DNA from: Chloroflexota bacterium
GTDB taxonomy: Bacteria; Chloroflexota; Anaerolineae; Promineifilales; Promineifilaceae
DNA length: 55,718 nucleotides
Assembly: GCA_022616275.1 (NCBI GenBank)
Contig: JAKEFB010000223.1
Coordinates: 1 to 55,718 of the forward strand
Reading direction: 5' to 3'
Made by a program: the position numbers and the translations under genes. Numbering within the stretch: position 1 is the first letter of the stretch; each line of letters opens with the position of its first letter. Under the pieces are notes generated by a model. The model saw only the letters and a list, made by a program, of their open reading frames with translations, was not told where the DNA came from and did no database searches. Shown here one piece after another: positions 1 through 8,355 of this stretch.

Positions 1-39
1 ACGACAAAACCACACAACCACACAACTACAGGAGGAAAA

Positions 40-801
40 GTGGAGCGCAAATCATTAGCCGAGGCGGGGGACATTATTGTTTGTCGCGACGTGCATAAGT
101 GGTACGGCAATTTTGAGGCGCTGAAGGGCATCACTCTGTCCGTCAAGACAGGCGAGGTCATCGTCATTATCGGGCCGTCCGGGTCGGGCAAGTCCACCTT
201 TATCCGCACCATTAACCGGCTGGAAGAGCACCAGGATGGGGAAATCGTCGTGGACGGCATCACCCTCAGCCACGACATTCGCAACATTGCCGAAATCCGC
301 CGCGAGGTGGGCATGGTCTTCCAGCAATTTAATCTCTTCCCCCACCTGACGGTCATGGAAAACATCACCCTGGCCCCGCTTCACGTGCGCAAATGGCCCA
401 GGGAGCAGGCCCAGGAGGTGGCCATGAAGTGGTTAACGCGGGTTGGCATTCCCGAGCAGGCCGGCAAGTACCCGGGGCAGTTGTCCGGCGGCCAGCAGCA
501 GCGGGTGGCCATTGCCCGCGCCCTGGCCATGGAGCCGAAGATTATGCTCTTTGACGAGCCGACCAGCGCTCTGGACCCGGAAATGATTAAGGAAGTGCTG
601 GACGTGATGCGCGACCTGGCCCGGGCCGGCTACACCATTCTGGCCGTGACCCACGAGATGGGCTTTGCCCGCGAAGTTGCCGACCGGGTCATCTTCTTCG
701 ACCACGGCCAGATCGTCGAACAAAACATCCCGGCCGACTTCTTCGCCAACCCCAAGCACGAGCGGACGAAGCTGTTCCTGTCCCAGATACTCCACCATTA
801 A
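40..801 (+). CDS. Polar amino-acid ABC transporter ATP-binding protein (GlnQ/HisP type)
   Basis: ATPase that would energise import of a polar amino acid; it dimerises on a membrane permease that is not in the window. 253 aa, normal length for the family. Walker [10 protein letters not shown] (45-53), Q-loop FQQF (94-97), signature LSGGQ (148-152), Walker B IMLFDEP (168-174) and H-loop His205 are all intact. The segment [14 protein letters not shown] after the Q-loop is typical of the PAAT (polar amino acid) group. The start is a GTG at 40 preceded by GGAGG at 31-35, an ideal Shine-Dalgarno distance. The permease and binding protein probably lie upstream of the window. The stop codon is followed within 5 nt by a tandem-repeat tract. 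The exact substrate cannot be read from the sequence. Confidence 0.95.
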   Translation: MERKSLAEAGDIIVCRDVHKWYGNFEALKGITLSVKTGEVIVIIGPSGSGKSTFIRTINRLEEHQDGEIVVDGITLSHDIRNIAEIRREVGMVFQQFNLFPHLTVMENITLAPLHVRKWPREQAQEVAMKWLTRVGIPEQAGKYPGQLSGGQQQRVAIARALAMEPKIMLFDEPTSALDPEMIKEVLDVMRDLARAGYTILAVTHEMGFAREVADRVIFFDHGQIVEQNIPADFFANPKHERTKLFLSQILHH

Positions 802-879
802 GGGGATTGGAGATTAGAGATTGGAGATTGATTATTGAGCCCATAACCAATAACTCATACCCAATTACCAATTACCCAA
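802..879. repeat. Degenerate 7/8-mer tandem repeats between convergent gene ends
   Basis: GGAGATT/AGAGATT heptamers (about 806-832) followed by CAATTACC-type octamers (about 860-885). The second block runs into the end of the minus-strand gene, whose final codons and TAA come from it. Confidence 0.8.
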
Positions 880-2847
880 TTACCTGATTACTTCCCCCTG
901 AAACCACCTCACCCGCGGCCGCATCTGGGCTGCCTCTTCGGCCGTTATCTCCCCTGAATGGATGGCCGCCAGTTGTGCCCATGAGAAAAGATTCTGTTCC
1001 TCAATCGTCACCGGCCAGGCAAAGGGAAAAGCGGTGCGCATCGCTTCGGCCAGCGGCCGGGGCAGGGTCAGCCAGTAGCCCGTTTGCATCGCCACCGACG
1101 GCCGGGCCGGCACCAGCCGCAACTGCCGCTCCAGGCTCTGTGTGCTGAGAAACTTCAGCCACTGCCAGGTAGCCAGCGGCGCTTGGCTATACTGGCTGAT
1201 AAAACTCCCCCGCACCCACAATGGCGTAATGCCGTCAAAGCGGTCCGAGCCGGGAAACGGAACCACGCCCATCGGCCGGTTCAGCGAGTACAGCTCATAG
1301 TTGACCGGCTCCTCCACCCAGACGGCTACCCCGCCGGGCGAAATCAGGTTAATTGCCCGAAATTCCCGTTCGGCCGGCGCCAGCCCGGTGAGATCCGGCG
1401 TCACACCCGGCCGGCCGGCCAGACCGGCGTACCACTCCAGGGCGGCGACCACGCCGGCCGGCTGCAGCGGTTGCTTGCAACGGACCGTCACCGGGGGCGG
1501 GCAGGCGTTATCCCAGTTAAAGGCGTAGGAAAAAAGCGTGTCCAGGCTCTGGTCAACAAACCCCCACTCAACCTGGCCTTCGGCCGCCGCCAGGGCGGCC
1601 ACGTCTCGCCCCATCTCCGTCCACGTCCAGCGCATCGAAGGCTCGACCAGCCCGGCCGCCTGGTAGGTCACCCGGTCGTAAAAGAGCAGCCGCATGCTGG
1701 CCCCCTGGGGCATAAACCACATCCGGCCGCGCCACCAGGCCCCCTGCCAGATTTGCTCGTAAAAGTCACCCTGGTCAAAGGTTGGGTCGCTGCTGGCCAG
1801 GTCGGTCAGGTCGTAGACCAGCCCGGCGGCTAGCATCGCCTCGGTCGGCGTGACGGCCGCCCCGTCAATGCCGGCCGTAGCGTTCCACCCTAACGGATCG
1901 GCTGGCAGCTCCTCCAGGCTAATAATTTCCACGACAATGTCGGGCTGTTGTTCTCTAAAAGCGGCCGCCGCCAACTGGTACCGGGAAACATTCTCGGCCG
2001 GGACGGCAAAGCAGATGAGGGTCCAGTCCACCTGTTCCACCACTCGCTGCCGCAGTAGTTCCCAAAAGGAGTCGCCCGGTTTGCCCTGCTCGTCGAGCGC
2101 CAGCAGGCGCGGCGACGGCAGGCGTATCTCGTCTGGCGCGGCCGTCGGCTGGTAATCGGCGGCAATCGTCAGGGTAAAGGGGCGGCGCGACTCGGCAATT
2201 GTCCGTCTGACGATGGCTTCGGCTGTCTCCCACTCCCCGGTTGTCCAGCCGTGGGCCCTATTGGGTTCACCAGCCAGCAGTTCGTTCACGGTTTCAACTA
2301 TCTCTTCAGCCCAGGCCCGGTCAACCTCGTGGATGACTAGAGCGCCCCAAGGCTGTTCCAGGCGCACCGCTGGTCCCCAGTAACTTTCGGCCGGCGGTAC
2401 CTGGCGTAGCGCGCCGCCCTCCTGTTGGAAGAAAAGGACCCGCTGCCACCGCTGGTCGGCGGCCGGCCAGCTCACGTTGGCCCAGATTTCGTCGCCGTGC
2501 TGCTCGACCCGCGTCACCGTCAGGCCAGCCTGGTAAAGGAGCTGGTTTTCCGGCCGCAACTGGGCCGACAGCCAGGCCGGGTCCTGGGCCTGAGTAGCAA
2601 AAAAGCGCTCCCCGTCGCCGGCCAGGTAAGCGGCCTGCTCCTCGTCTAGCAGCGCCTGGACGCGCTGTCGCAATTCTTCTTCGCCTCGGGCCGCCTGCTC
2701 CTGGCCGGCCCGCCAGCCGGCAAAAGCCAGCAGGCCCACCAGCAGGACGATGGTGAGAACAACCAGCCAGGTTACCGGCCGCCGCCCCCGCCCCCCCGGC
2801 CGGATGTTTTCCTCCTCGCCTACCTGCCACTCCAGTTGGATACCCAT
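880..2847 (-). CDS. Membrane-anchored extracellular solute-binding protein (family 1-like)
   Basis: 655 aa. A short cytoplasmic N-terminus (1-25) with an RPGGRGRRP basic stretch is followed by one membrane helix (about 26-46) and a large extracytoplasmic part. Residues from about 270 resemble a family-1 solute-binding protein: an ICFAVPAENVSRYQLAAAAF segment, a Trp-rich centre, and a C-terminal part with WLKFLSTQSLERQLRL typical of sugar-binding proteins. Residues 50-250 have no family I recognise. It is anchored by a helix rather than by a lipobox. No permease gene is adjacent, so it may be a sensor or an orphan receptor. The final codons and TAA fall in the neighbouring repeat. No Shine-Dalgarno is visible; see the -10 element at 2856-2864. 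Confidence 0.75.
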   Translation of the reverse strand: MGIQLEWQVGEEENIRPGGRGRRPVTWLVVLTIVLLVGLLAFAGWRAGQEQAARGEEELRQRVQALLDEEQAAYLAGDGERFFATQAQDPAWLSAQLRPENQLLYQAGLTVTRVEQHGDEIWANVSWPAADQRWQRVLFFQQEGGALRQVPPAESYWGPAVRLEQPWGALVIHEVDRAWAEEIVETVNELLAGEPNRAHGWTTGEWETAEAIVRRTIAESRRPFTLTIAADYQPTAAPDEIRLPSPRLLALDEQGKPGDSFWELLRQRVVEQVDWTLICFAVPAENVSRYQLAAAAFREQQPDIVVEIISLEELPADPLGWNATAGIDGAAVTPTEAMLAAGLVYDLTDLASSDPTFDQGDFYEQIWQGAWWRGRMWFMPQGASMRLLFYDRVTYQAAGLVEPSMRWTWTEMGRDVAALAAAEGQVEWGFVDQSLDTLFSYAFNWDNACPPPVTVRCKQPLQPAGVVAALEWYAGLAGRPGVTPDLTGLAPAEREFRAINLISPGGVAVWVEEPVNYELYSLNRPMGVVPFPGSDRFDGITPLWVRGSFISQYSQAPLATWQWLKFLSTQSLERQLRLVPARPSVAMQTGYWLTLPRPLAEAMRTAFPFAWPVTIEEQNLFSWAQLAAIHSGEITAEEAAQMRPRVRWFQGEVIR

Positions 2848-2855
2848 GCCGAAAG

Positions 2856-2864
2856 AGTATCACA
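2856..2864 (-). promoter_or_regulatory. Extended -10 element (TGTGATACT), leaderless start predicted
   Basis: On the minus strand TGTGATACT ends 8 nt before the ATG at 2847, and there is no Shine-Dalgarno. A weak -35 (TTGTGT) lies 16 nt upstream. Transcription would begin 1-2 nt before the ATG. Inferred from spacing only. Confidence 0.45.
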
Positions 2865-2890
2865 TAACCACACCCCTACACAACCACTGA

Positions 2891-2905
2891 GCAACCGAAG
2901 GTTGC
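2891..2905. repeat. Small palindrome GCAACC-GAA-GGTTGC
   Basis: 6-bp arms with a 3-nt loop, ending about 10 bp from the stop codon of the minus-strand sigma-factor gene. It is followed by CCCTAC, the right half of the GTAGGG...CCCTAC palindromes seen elsewhere in the window. Confidence 0.6.
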
Positions 2906-2914
2906 CCTACACCC

Positions 2915-4114
2915 CTAGACCAACGACCGCCACGCCAGCTTGAATGGCGACGGCAGCCACTCGCATGACTGATCCGGGTTATCGCCGACAACGTCATAGG
3001 CGCCGTCGGCCGCTGGCCGGATGCCGGCCTGGTCCATCACCTCCGGGGCGACAAAGATAGGGACACCCAGCCGCAGCGCCAGGCTGATGGCGTCGCTGGG
3101 CCGGCCGTCCACTTCGGCCGGCGCTCCCTGGCCGTTGGTAATTACAAACAGCGTGGCGTAGAAGACCGTCTCGTGCAGCCGGCTGACCACTACCTGCTGC
3201 AAGTGTACGCCCCCCAGTTCCAGCAACGTCTTGGTCAGGTCAAAGGTGATCGGCCGCTTCGTGCTTTCGTGGCGGAGCTGGCGGACCACGTCGTCCCCCT
3301 CGTTTGGGCCAATCCAGATCGGCAGCGCCCGGTCGCCGTCCTTCTCCTTCAGCAGTACTACGCGATGCGTGGACGGGCCGAGTTCTTGCAGAACAGCCTC
3401 CTTGCGCGCTTCGGGCAGCGAATTGAGAAAAGAGACCACCGGCTGGGCCTCGTCGCCCAGGGCGCGCAAAACGTCTTCCACCAGTGGGGCAAATACGTCG
3501 TGAACGGTAACAGCAATCATGGGAACCTCCACTAAGGCCCGGCGGCTGCTCTGGCCAAACTCGGGCTGCAGGGCGGCCTGCAAACGCTGCCGGCCGCGGT
3601 GGACACGCACCTTCACGGCCCCAACCGTCGCTCCCAGTGCCTCGGCCGTCTCCTGGTGGCTAAGGCCTTCCAGGTAGACACGCCAGACCGCTTCCCGCTC
3701 GGCTGCCGGCAGTCCGGCAATGGCCCGCTGCAGGCGGGCCAGCACTTCCCGGCTCTCCACCACCTGCTCCGGCCGCGGCTGGCCGTCGGCCAGCCCGGCC
3801 TGTGCCGCCAGCGCCTCCAACGAGACCATCTGGGTCGGGTTAGCCCGCAGCCGCATCCGGGCCAGGTTCAGGGCAATGGCGTAGCTCCAGGTCCCAAAAC
3901 GGGCCGGGTCGCGCAGCCGCTCCAGCCCCAGGTAAGCCTGGAGCAACGTCTCTTGCAGCACGTCCTCAGCCTCGGCCGGGCTGTCCAGCATGGCCCGCAG
4001 CAAACGGGCCAGCCGCGGCCGGTGGCGGCTGACCAGCCCGGCAAAAGCGCCCTTCTCCCCACCCCGGCAACGCGCCACCAGCTCCGCGTCGGTCAGTTCC
4101 GTGTCGGTTTTCAT
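2915..4114 (-). CDS. ECF sigma-70 factor fused to a bifunctional nuclease (BFN/DUF151) domain
   Basis: 399 aa in one uninterrupted frame. Residues 20-87 are sigma region 2 (AEAEDVLQETLLQAYLGLER; FGTWSYAIALNLAR) and 125-181 are region 4 with its helix-turn-helix (LSHQETAEALGATVGAVKVR), so the N-half is a complete ECF sigma factor. Residues about 245-366 are a DUF151 domain: LPIWIGPNEGDDVVRQL (264-280), RPITFDL (287-293) and RPSDAISLALRLGVPIFV (338-355), the conserved blocks of bifunctional nucleases. An in-frame ATG (codon 199) has GGAGG 5 nt upstream, so the nuclease half may also be made alone. What the sigma factor controls is unknown; no anti-sigma gene is adjacent. Confidence 0.9.
   Translation of the reverse strand: MKTDTELTDAELVARCRGGEKGAFAGLVSRHRPRLARLLRAMLDSPAEAEDVLQETLLQAYLGLERLRDPARFGTWSYAIALNLARMRLRANPTQMVSLEALAAQAGLADGQPRPEQVVESREVLARLQRAIAGLPAAEREAVWRVYLEGLSHQETAEALGATVGAVKVRVHRGRQRLQAALQPEFGQSSRRALVEVPMIAVTVHDVFAPLVEDVLRALGDEAQPVVSFLNSLPEARKEAVLQELGPSTHRVVLLKEKDGDRALPIWIGPNEGDDVVRQLRHESTKRPITFDLTKTLLELGGVHLQQVVVSRLHETVFYATLFVITNGQGAPAEVDGRPSDAISLALRLGVPIFVAPEVMDQAGIRPAADGAYDVVGDNPDQSCEWLPSPFKLAWRSLV
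3518..3530 (-). promoter_or_regulatory. Internal Shine-Dalgarno and ATG inside the sigma-BFN fusion
   Basis: On the minus strand GGAGG (3526-3530) is followed after 5 nt by ATG (3518-3520), in frame at codon 199 exactly at the domain border. Translation from here gives a 201-aa stand-alone BFN protein. The SD bases also encode the Val-Glu-Val linker. Confidence 0.55.
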
Positions 4115-4157
4115 ACCTGCTATTTAGTTGCGATTCAGGGGGGAAAAGTTACAAAAA

Positions 4158-4210
4158 GTGATGAGCAATGAGTAATGAGGGCTCATTGCTCATCGCTCAT
4201 TGCTCATCGC
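4158..4210. repeat. GAGCAAT heptamer repeats in inverted arrangement
   Basis: GATGAGCAATGAG-type heptamers run right and are then repeated as their reverse complement (CTCATTGCTCATCGC), giving a strong potential hairpin between the aminotransferase stop codon and the sigma-gene promoter region. Confidence 0.8.
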
Positions 4211-5385
4211 TATAGCTTTGCCGCTATGCGCGCCAGCCGGTCTACCGCCCGCTCCAGGTCGCTCATGGCGGTGGCGATGGAGAAGCGGACGTGGCCCTCG
4301 GCGCTGGCACCAAAGGCGGCGCCGGGCGTGGCGGCAATGCCGGCCTCGGCCAGCAGCGCCTCGGCCAGCTCCATGCTATTTTTACGGGTATTAGGAAAAC
4401 GGGGCATAAGGTAAAAGGCCCCGTCAGGCGAAGCGCAGGCAATGCCTTCGATCTCATTCAGGGCAGCGACCATAAAGTCGCGCCGCGCCTGGTAGGAACA
4501 ACGCATCTCTTCCACGGCCTCTTGCGGGCCGTTGAGGGCGGCCACGGCCGCCTTCATGATAAAAGTCGCCGCCGAAGTCACAGCCTGGCTGTGCATCCGG
4601 GCGGCCAGCTTCATCGCCGGCGTTGGGCCAACCACCCAGCCCAGTCGCCAGCCGGTCATGGCGTAAGCCTTCGACAGGCCGTTCGTCGTCAGCGTCCGCT
4701 CGGCCATCCCCGGCTCGGCCGCCAGCGAATAATGTTGGTGGCCGTCAAAGACCAGCTTTTCGTAGACCTCGTCGGTAATGACGTACAGGTCGGCCTCAAG
4801 AGCCACCTGGGCAATGGCCTGCACCTCGGTCCGGCTCAACACCCGGCCGGTCGGGTTGTTGGGTGAGTTGACCATGATCGCCTTGGAGCGGGGCGTCAGC
4901 TTCCCCCGTAGCAGCTCGGCCGTCACGGTGAAATTGTCCTCCGGCCACAGGTCAACCGCCACCGGCGTCCCACCGGCCAGCCGGATCATCGGTGGGTAGG
5001 AGACCCAGGCCGGCGACAGGTACAGCACCTCGTCGCCGGGGTTGAGCACGGCCGCCAGGGCGATAAAGAGCGCCCACTTGCTGCCTGGCGTGACCACCAC
5101 ATCCGTCTTGGGATTGACGTGAATGCCGTTCTCGCGGGCCATTTTGCCGGCAATGGCCTCCAGCACGTCCGGCGTGCCCTTCGTTGGGGCCGGGTAGTGG
5201 GTCGCCCCGGCGGCAATGGCGTCAATGGCCGCAGCGACGACGTGAGCCGGCGTGTCAAAGTCGGGGTCGCCGCCGGCCAGGGCAATCACGTCCTGCCCGG
5301 CCGCCTGCAGGGCTTTGGCTTTGTCGTTAATGGCCAGGGTGAGAGAGGCGGGGATGCTGCCAAGCAAATGAGAAAGTTCGCGCAT
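4210..5385 (-). CDS. Pyridoxal-phosphate aminotransferase, class I/II (aspartate/aromatic type)
   Basis: 391 aa, full length for fold-type I aminotransferases. Visible motifs: PTKGTPDVLEAIA near residue 70, SPNNPTG (174-180), TDEVYEKLVFDG (204-215), Schiff-base lysine in NGLSKAYAMTGWRLGW (Lys239), and the C-terminal carboxylate-binding arginine in GHVRFSIAT. It transfers an amino group between an amino acid (probably Asp or an aromatic one) and a 2-oxo acid in the cytoplasm. ATG at 5385 is chosen over the upstream TTG because GAGGAG lies 8 nt before it. Monocistronic by layout. The substrate cannot be fixed from the sequence. Confidence 0.93.
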   Translation of the reverse strand: MRELSHLLGSIPASLTLAINDKAKALQAAGQDVIALAGGDPDFDTPAHVVAAAIDAIAAGATHYPAPTKGTPDVLEAIAGKMARENGIHVNPKTDVVVTPGSKWALFIALAAVLNPGDEVLYLSPAWVSYPPMIRLAGGTPVAVDLWPEDNFTVTAELLRGKLTPRSKAIMVNSPNNPTGRVLSRTEVQAIAQVALEADLYVITDEVYEKLVFDGHQHYSLAAEPGMAERTLTTNGLSKAYAMTGWRLGWVVGPTPAMKLAARMHSQAVTSAATFIMKAAVAALNGPQEAVEEMRCSYQARRDFMVAALNEIEGIACASPDGAFYLMPRFPNTRKNSMELAEALLAEAGIAATPGAAFGASAEGHVRFSIATAMSDLERAVDRLARIAAKL

Positions 5386-5505
5386 CAATTCTTCTCCTCA
5401 AACAAAGTTGACGGCTAATTCTAACAAACGACGGCGCATTGTCGAAGAACTAAAGTAACCAATAAACCGGCCGCCTTTCCTGTGTACACTGTCTAATCTC
5501 CCACC

Positions 5506-5589
5506 AACCTCCGGGAGGTTCGCCAACCTCCGGGAGGTTGGCGAACCTGGGACCGCGAGCATGAGGTTGGCCAGGCCAACCGCGCTCGC
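5506..5589. repeat. Cluster of three palindromes (CCTCCGGGAGG and GCGAGC...GCTCGC types)
   Basis: AACCTCCGGGAGGTT at 5506-5520, then CGCCAACCTCC-G-GGAGGTTGGCG at 5521-5543, then GCGAGC (5555-5560) enclosing GGTTGGCC-A-GGCCAACC (5565-5581) and closing with GCTCGC (5584-5589). All lie in the 295-bp divergent gap 5386-5680. The last element shares its ACCGCGAGCAT base with the one at 14396-14449. Confidence 0.85.
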
Positions 5590-5680
5590 CGTTTCCCCTC
5601 CTTCGTTATATACTCCTGTCCAGTTCGCCTTGAGTTGTTTAATCCATGCCCACCCCACTAAAAACTATTCCCGAACCAGG

Positions 5681-6175
5681 ATGAAAGAGTACAATCGGAC
5701 GACCCGCGACTGTTCCTTTGGCGACCTGCGCCCCGAACTGCAGGCGGCTATCCGGCAATACGCCGGGGAGAACCTGCTGGGAGACGTGGCCGCCGAGGTG
5801 CTGGCCTGCTGCGAGACCCGCTCCGAACGCCGGCCGAAAGGGACGCTTGGCCGGTTGAAGGACCGGCTGCTCGGCCCCTATGACCCCGACCCCGTCCACT
5901 TCACCGCCGTCGTCGTCACGCCCCACTGGCTGATCTGGGCCCACAGCGGCGAAAAGCGGGGCGCGCATACCCTGGCCGCCCGGCTGGAAGACATCACCGT
6001 CCAGGATTACGCCTTCAGCCACCTGGTCCCGGACGACGGTCTCACCGTCCAGGGCCAGATTAGAGGCTTTGGCGAGGCCGGGCAGGCTTTTATCGGGCTG
6101 GCCCCCGGGCCGGCGGCCGACCATTTCAAACGTGTTGTGCAACAGGCTATTGAAAAAGCGAACACAAGCACATGA
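5681..6175 (+). CDS. Conserved hypothetical protein
   Basis: 164 aa, no signal peptide or membrane segment. The middle and C-terminal half (about 75-150) alternate beta-strand-like stretches (HFTAVVVTPHWLIWAHSG; DGLTVQGQIRGF) with a terminal helix (DHFKRVVQQAIEKA), which recalls a PH-like fold; this is only a guess at fold. ATG at 5681 is used because the reading frame upstream runs through palindromic repeats. The stop overlaps the start of the next gene as ATGA (6172-6175), so the two are translationally coupled. Function unknown. Confidence 0.75.
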   Translation: MKEYNRTTRDCSFGDLRPELQAAIRQYAGENLLGDVAAEVLACCETRSERRPKGTLGRLKDRLLGPYDPDPVHFTAVVVTPHWLIWAHSGEKRGAHTLAARLEDITVQDYAFSHLVPDDGLTVQGQIRGFGEAGQAFIGLAPGPAADHFKRVVQQAIEKANTST

Positions 6176-6948
6176 TCCCGATTGAACGCATCCAGGCCCA
6201 ACTGCGCGCCAGCGCCCAGTTTTTGTTGGAGGCCGTTCCCGTTCCCCCCTTCACCTGCTTTTTCAACCCCGACAGTCTGTCGCCTTTCGCCAATTACGCC
6301 ATCCCGGACGCGCCGGCCGGAGGCGACCTGGGCCAGGAGCTGGCTGCCGTGCGGGCCACCTTTGCCGCCCGCAACCGCCGGCCGCGTTTTGAATTTTTGC
6401 AGGCCTTCGCCCCGGATCTGGCCGCCTCGCTGGAAGCGGCCGGTTTCATCGAAGAGAACCGCATCCAACTCATGCTCTGCGATCGGGAGACTTTCCGGCC
6501 GGCGCTGCCCGTGCCAGGTTTGACCATCACTCAGGTAGATAGCACAACGCCCCTAGACACCTGGCAGAGGCTAGATACCGTCCAGCGGCGCTCCTTCGGC
6601 GAGGACGCAACCCCGTTGGTAACCGAGCTGGAAGCGGAGCAGTTCCGCAACCGCTTTGGTCATACCCCCTGGTTCCTGGCCTGGCTCGACGGGCAGCCGG
6701 TCTGCACTGGTTGCCTGATGGTCCCTTACGACGGGCTGATTGAAGTAGCTGGCATCGGCACACTGGCCACTTTTCGTCGCCGGGGAATTGCCACCGCACT
6801 GACCACTCATGCAGTCCAACTGGCCTTCGACCAGGGGCTGGAAGTTGTCTTTTTAACCGCTGCCAACGCCGAGGCCGGCCGGGTGTACGAACGGATTGGC
6901 TTCCGGCCATATGGGCTGGCTCTCGTTTATTCAGGGGTTGGAGAGTAG
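6172..6948 (+). CDS. GNAT-family N-acetyltransferase
   Basis: 258 aa. The C-terminal third has the acetyl-CoA-binding core: VAGIGTLATFRRRGIATALT (motif A, R-R-x-G-I-A) followed by LEVVFLTAANAEAGRVYERIGF (motif B). The N-terminal half is less conserved, as in two-domain GNATs. It probably acetylates an amine of a small molecule in the cytoplasm; the acceptor is unknown. Coupled to the preceding gene by a 4-nt ATGA overlap. Its final residues and TAG come from the adjoining GGAGA(T/G)T repeat. Confidence 0.88.
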   Translation: MIPIERIQAQLRASAQFLLEAVPVPPFTCFFNPDSLSPFANYAIPDAPAGGDLGQELAAVRATFAARNRRPRFEFLQAFAPDLAASLEAAGFIEENRIQLMLCDRETFRPALPVPGLTITQVDSTTPLDTWQRLDTVQRRSFGEDATPLVTELEAEQFRNRFGHTPWFLAWLDGQPVCTGCLMVPYDGLIEVAGIGTLATFRRRGIATALTTHAVQLAFDQGLEVVFLTAANAEAGRVYERIGFRPYGLALVYSGVGE

Positions 6949-7000
6949 AGATTAGAGATTGGAGATTAACCAAGCTCCAAGCTCCAATCTCCGATTTACC
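6935..7000. repeat. GGAGATT/AGAGATT repeat facing its inverted copy
   Basis: GGTTGGAGAGTAGAGATTAGAG runs into the CTCCAAGCTCCAATCTCC complement, making an imperfect hairpin between the GNAT stop codon (inside the repeat) and the next start codon. Confidence 0.75.
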
Positions 7001-8221
7001 ATGTTATCCGCCCGGACAACAATACCTTTCCCTTTTCGCCTCTTAAACGGGGTGGGGCATTCGCTATTGGCGCTGAAGTTGCCGTTGCTGCGTTTTGACG
7101 AGGCGGCCGTTTGCCGGGCGGCCGGGCGGCGGACCGGGTTGAGCGATTTTGGCGACCCTTACTACCGCCAGGGGCTGCTGCGGGTCCTGGAGTCGGCCGA
7201 ACGGGACGCTAACCTGCATTTTACCGGCCGGTTGGGTATTTACATGCTGATTGTGAGCCAGTTAGTCAACCGGCTACGGCTGGTAGAGGCCCGCCACAAG
7301 ACGCCGGAGTTGTTCGACCGGCCGCTCATCCCGCCCATTATCATCATGGGCCTGCCCCGCTCCGGCACCACGCTGCTCCACCGGCTGCTGGCGGCCGATC
7401 CCGCCCACCGGGCCGTCCCGGCCTGGGAAATAAGCCAGCCGTTTCCCGGCGGTGCGCCGGACCGCCGCCGCCAGAACACAGAACGGCAAATGAAAATCAA
7501 CCATAGGCTGGCCCGCGATCTGGACCACAAACATTACATCCGGGCCGACACACCCGAGGAGTGTATTGCCCTGCTGGGAGCCACGTTCATCTCTCTGCTC
7601 TTCTGGGTCTTTGCTCCCGTTTACGGCTACCTGGAATGGTATAACGCCCAGGACCGGCGGCCGGCCTACCGGGAATACCGCCAGTTGCTCCAGGTGCTGC
7701 AAGCCGCAGACCCGGCCCGCCGGCTAACGTTGAAATCTCCGGCCCACACCGGGGCGCTGGCCGCCCTGCGGCAAATATTGCCCGACGCCCTTATCATTCA
7801 GACCCACCGCGACCCTATCCCGTTGATCAGTAGTCTTAACAGCCTGTTCTATAGTTTTCACGGCGTGGTGACACGAGAACTGGACGTGCGGCGGATGGCC
7901 GAGGCCAACGTCAGGCTGCTGGAGAATGAGGCGGCGCTGAACCTGGCTGCCCGCCAGGCCAACCCGGGCGCCGTCTGTGACGTTTATTACGACCACCTAT
8001 TGGCCGATCCCATCGGCGTGGTCCACACTATTTACGACCATTTTAGCCTGGCCTGGACGGAAGAGTACGAGCAGCAACTGCGGGCTTACCTGGCCGAAAA
8101 CCCCCAGGGCAAGCACGGCCGGCACCGCTACAGCGCGGCCGATTTTGGGCTGAACGACCAGGATATTGCCCGGCGCTTCTCCGCCTATCGGGAAAATTTT
8201 GGTCTGGCGAACAGGGCCTGA
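7001..8221 (+). CDS. Sulfotransferase-family protein (PAPS-dependent)
   Basis: 406 aa. The PAPS 5'-phosphosulfate loop is clear: PIIIMGLPRSGTTLLHRLLA (about 112-131), and the 3'-phosphate region is in LTLKSPAHTGALAALRQILP and IIQTHRDPIPLISSLNSL. These are hallmarks of the Sulfotransfer_3 type (bacterial relatives of tyrosyl and heparan sulfotransferases). It would transfer sulfate from PAPS to a hydroxyl or amine of an unknown acceptor. The ATG at 7001 is preferred; an upstream in-frame start at 6959 would translate the repeat tract. No PAPS-synthesis gene is nearby. Confidence 0.88.
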   Translation: MLSARTTIPFPFRLLNGVGHSLLALKLPLLRFDEAAVCRAAGRRTGLSDFGDPYYRQGLLRVLESAERDANLHFTGRLGIYMLIVSQLVNRLRLVEARHKTPELFDRPLIPPIIIMGLPRSGTTLLHRLLAADPAHRAVPAWEISQPFPGGAPDRRRQNTERQMKINHRLARDLDHKHYIRADTPEECIALLGATFISLLFWVFAPVYGYLEWYNAQDRRPAYREYRQLLQVLQAADPARRLTLKSPAHTGALAALRQILPDALIIQTHRDPIPLISSLNSLFYSFHGVVTRELDVRRMAEANVRLLENEAALNLAARQANPGAVCDVYYDHLLADPIGVVHTIYDHFSLAWTEEYEQQLRAYLAENPQGKHGRHRYSAADFGLNDQDIARRFSAYRENFGLANRA

Positions 8222-8355
8222 TTGTCTTGGTACACTAGACTCAAATGTGATACAAATGAGGTTCAATGATCAATGCAACAAATCGCTGTTACCAAGATGC
8301 CCCGTCGCTTTACAGTGCTATCACCACTTACTTCCAATAGTCCGTAAGAATTAGT

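Noticed and set aside
1084-1833. 249-codon plus-strand frame
   Set aside because: Antisense shadow of the solute-binding protein gene; composition typical of a non-coding frame.
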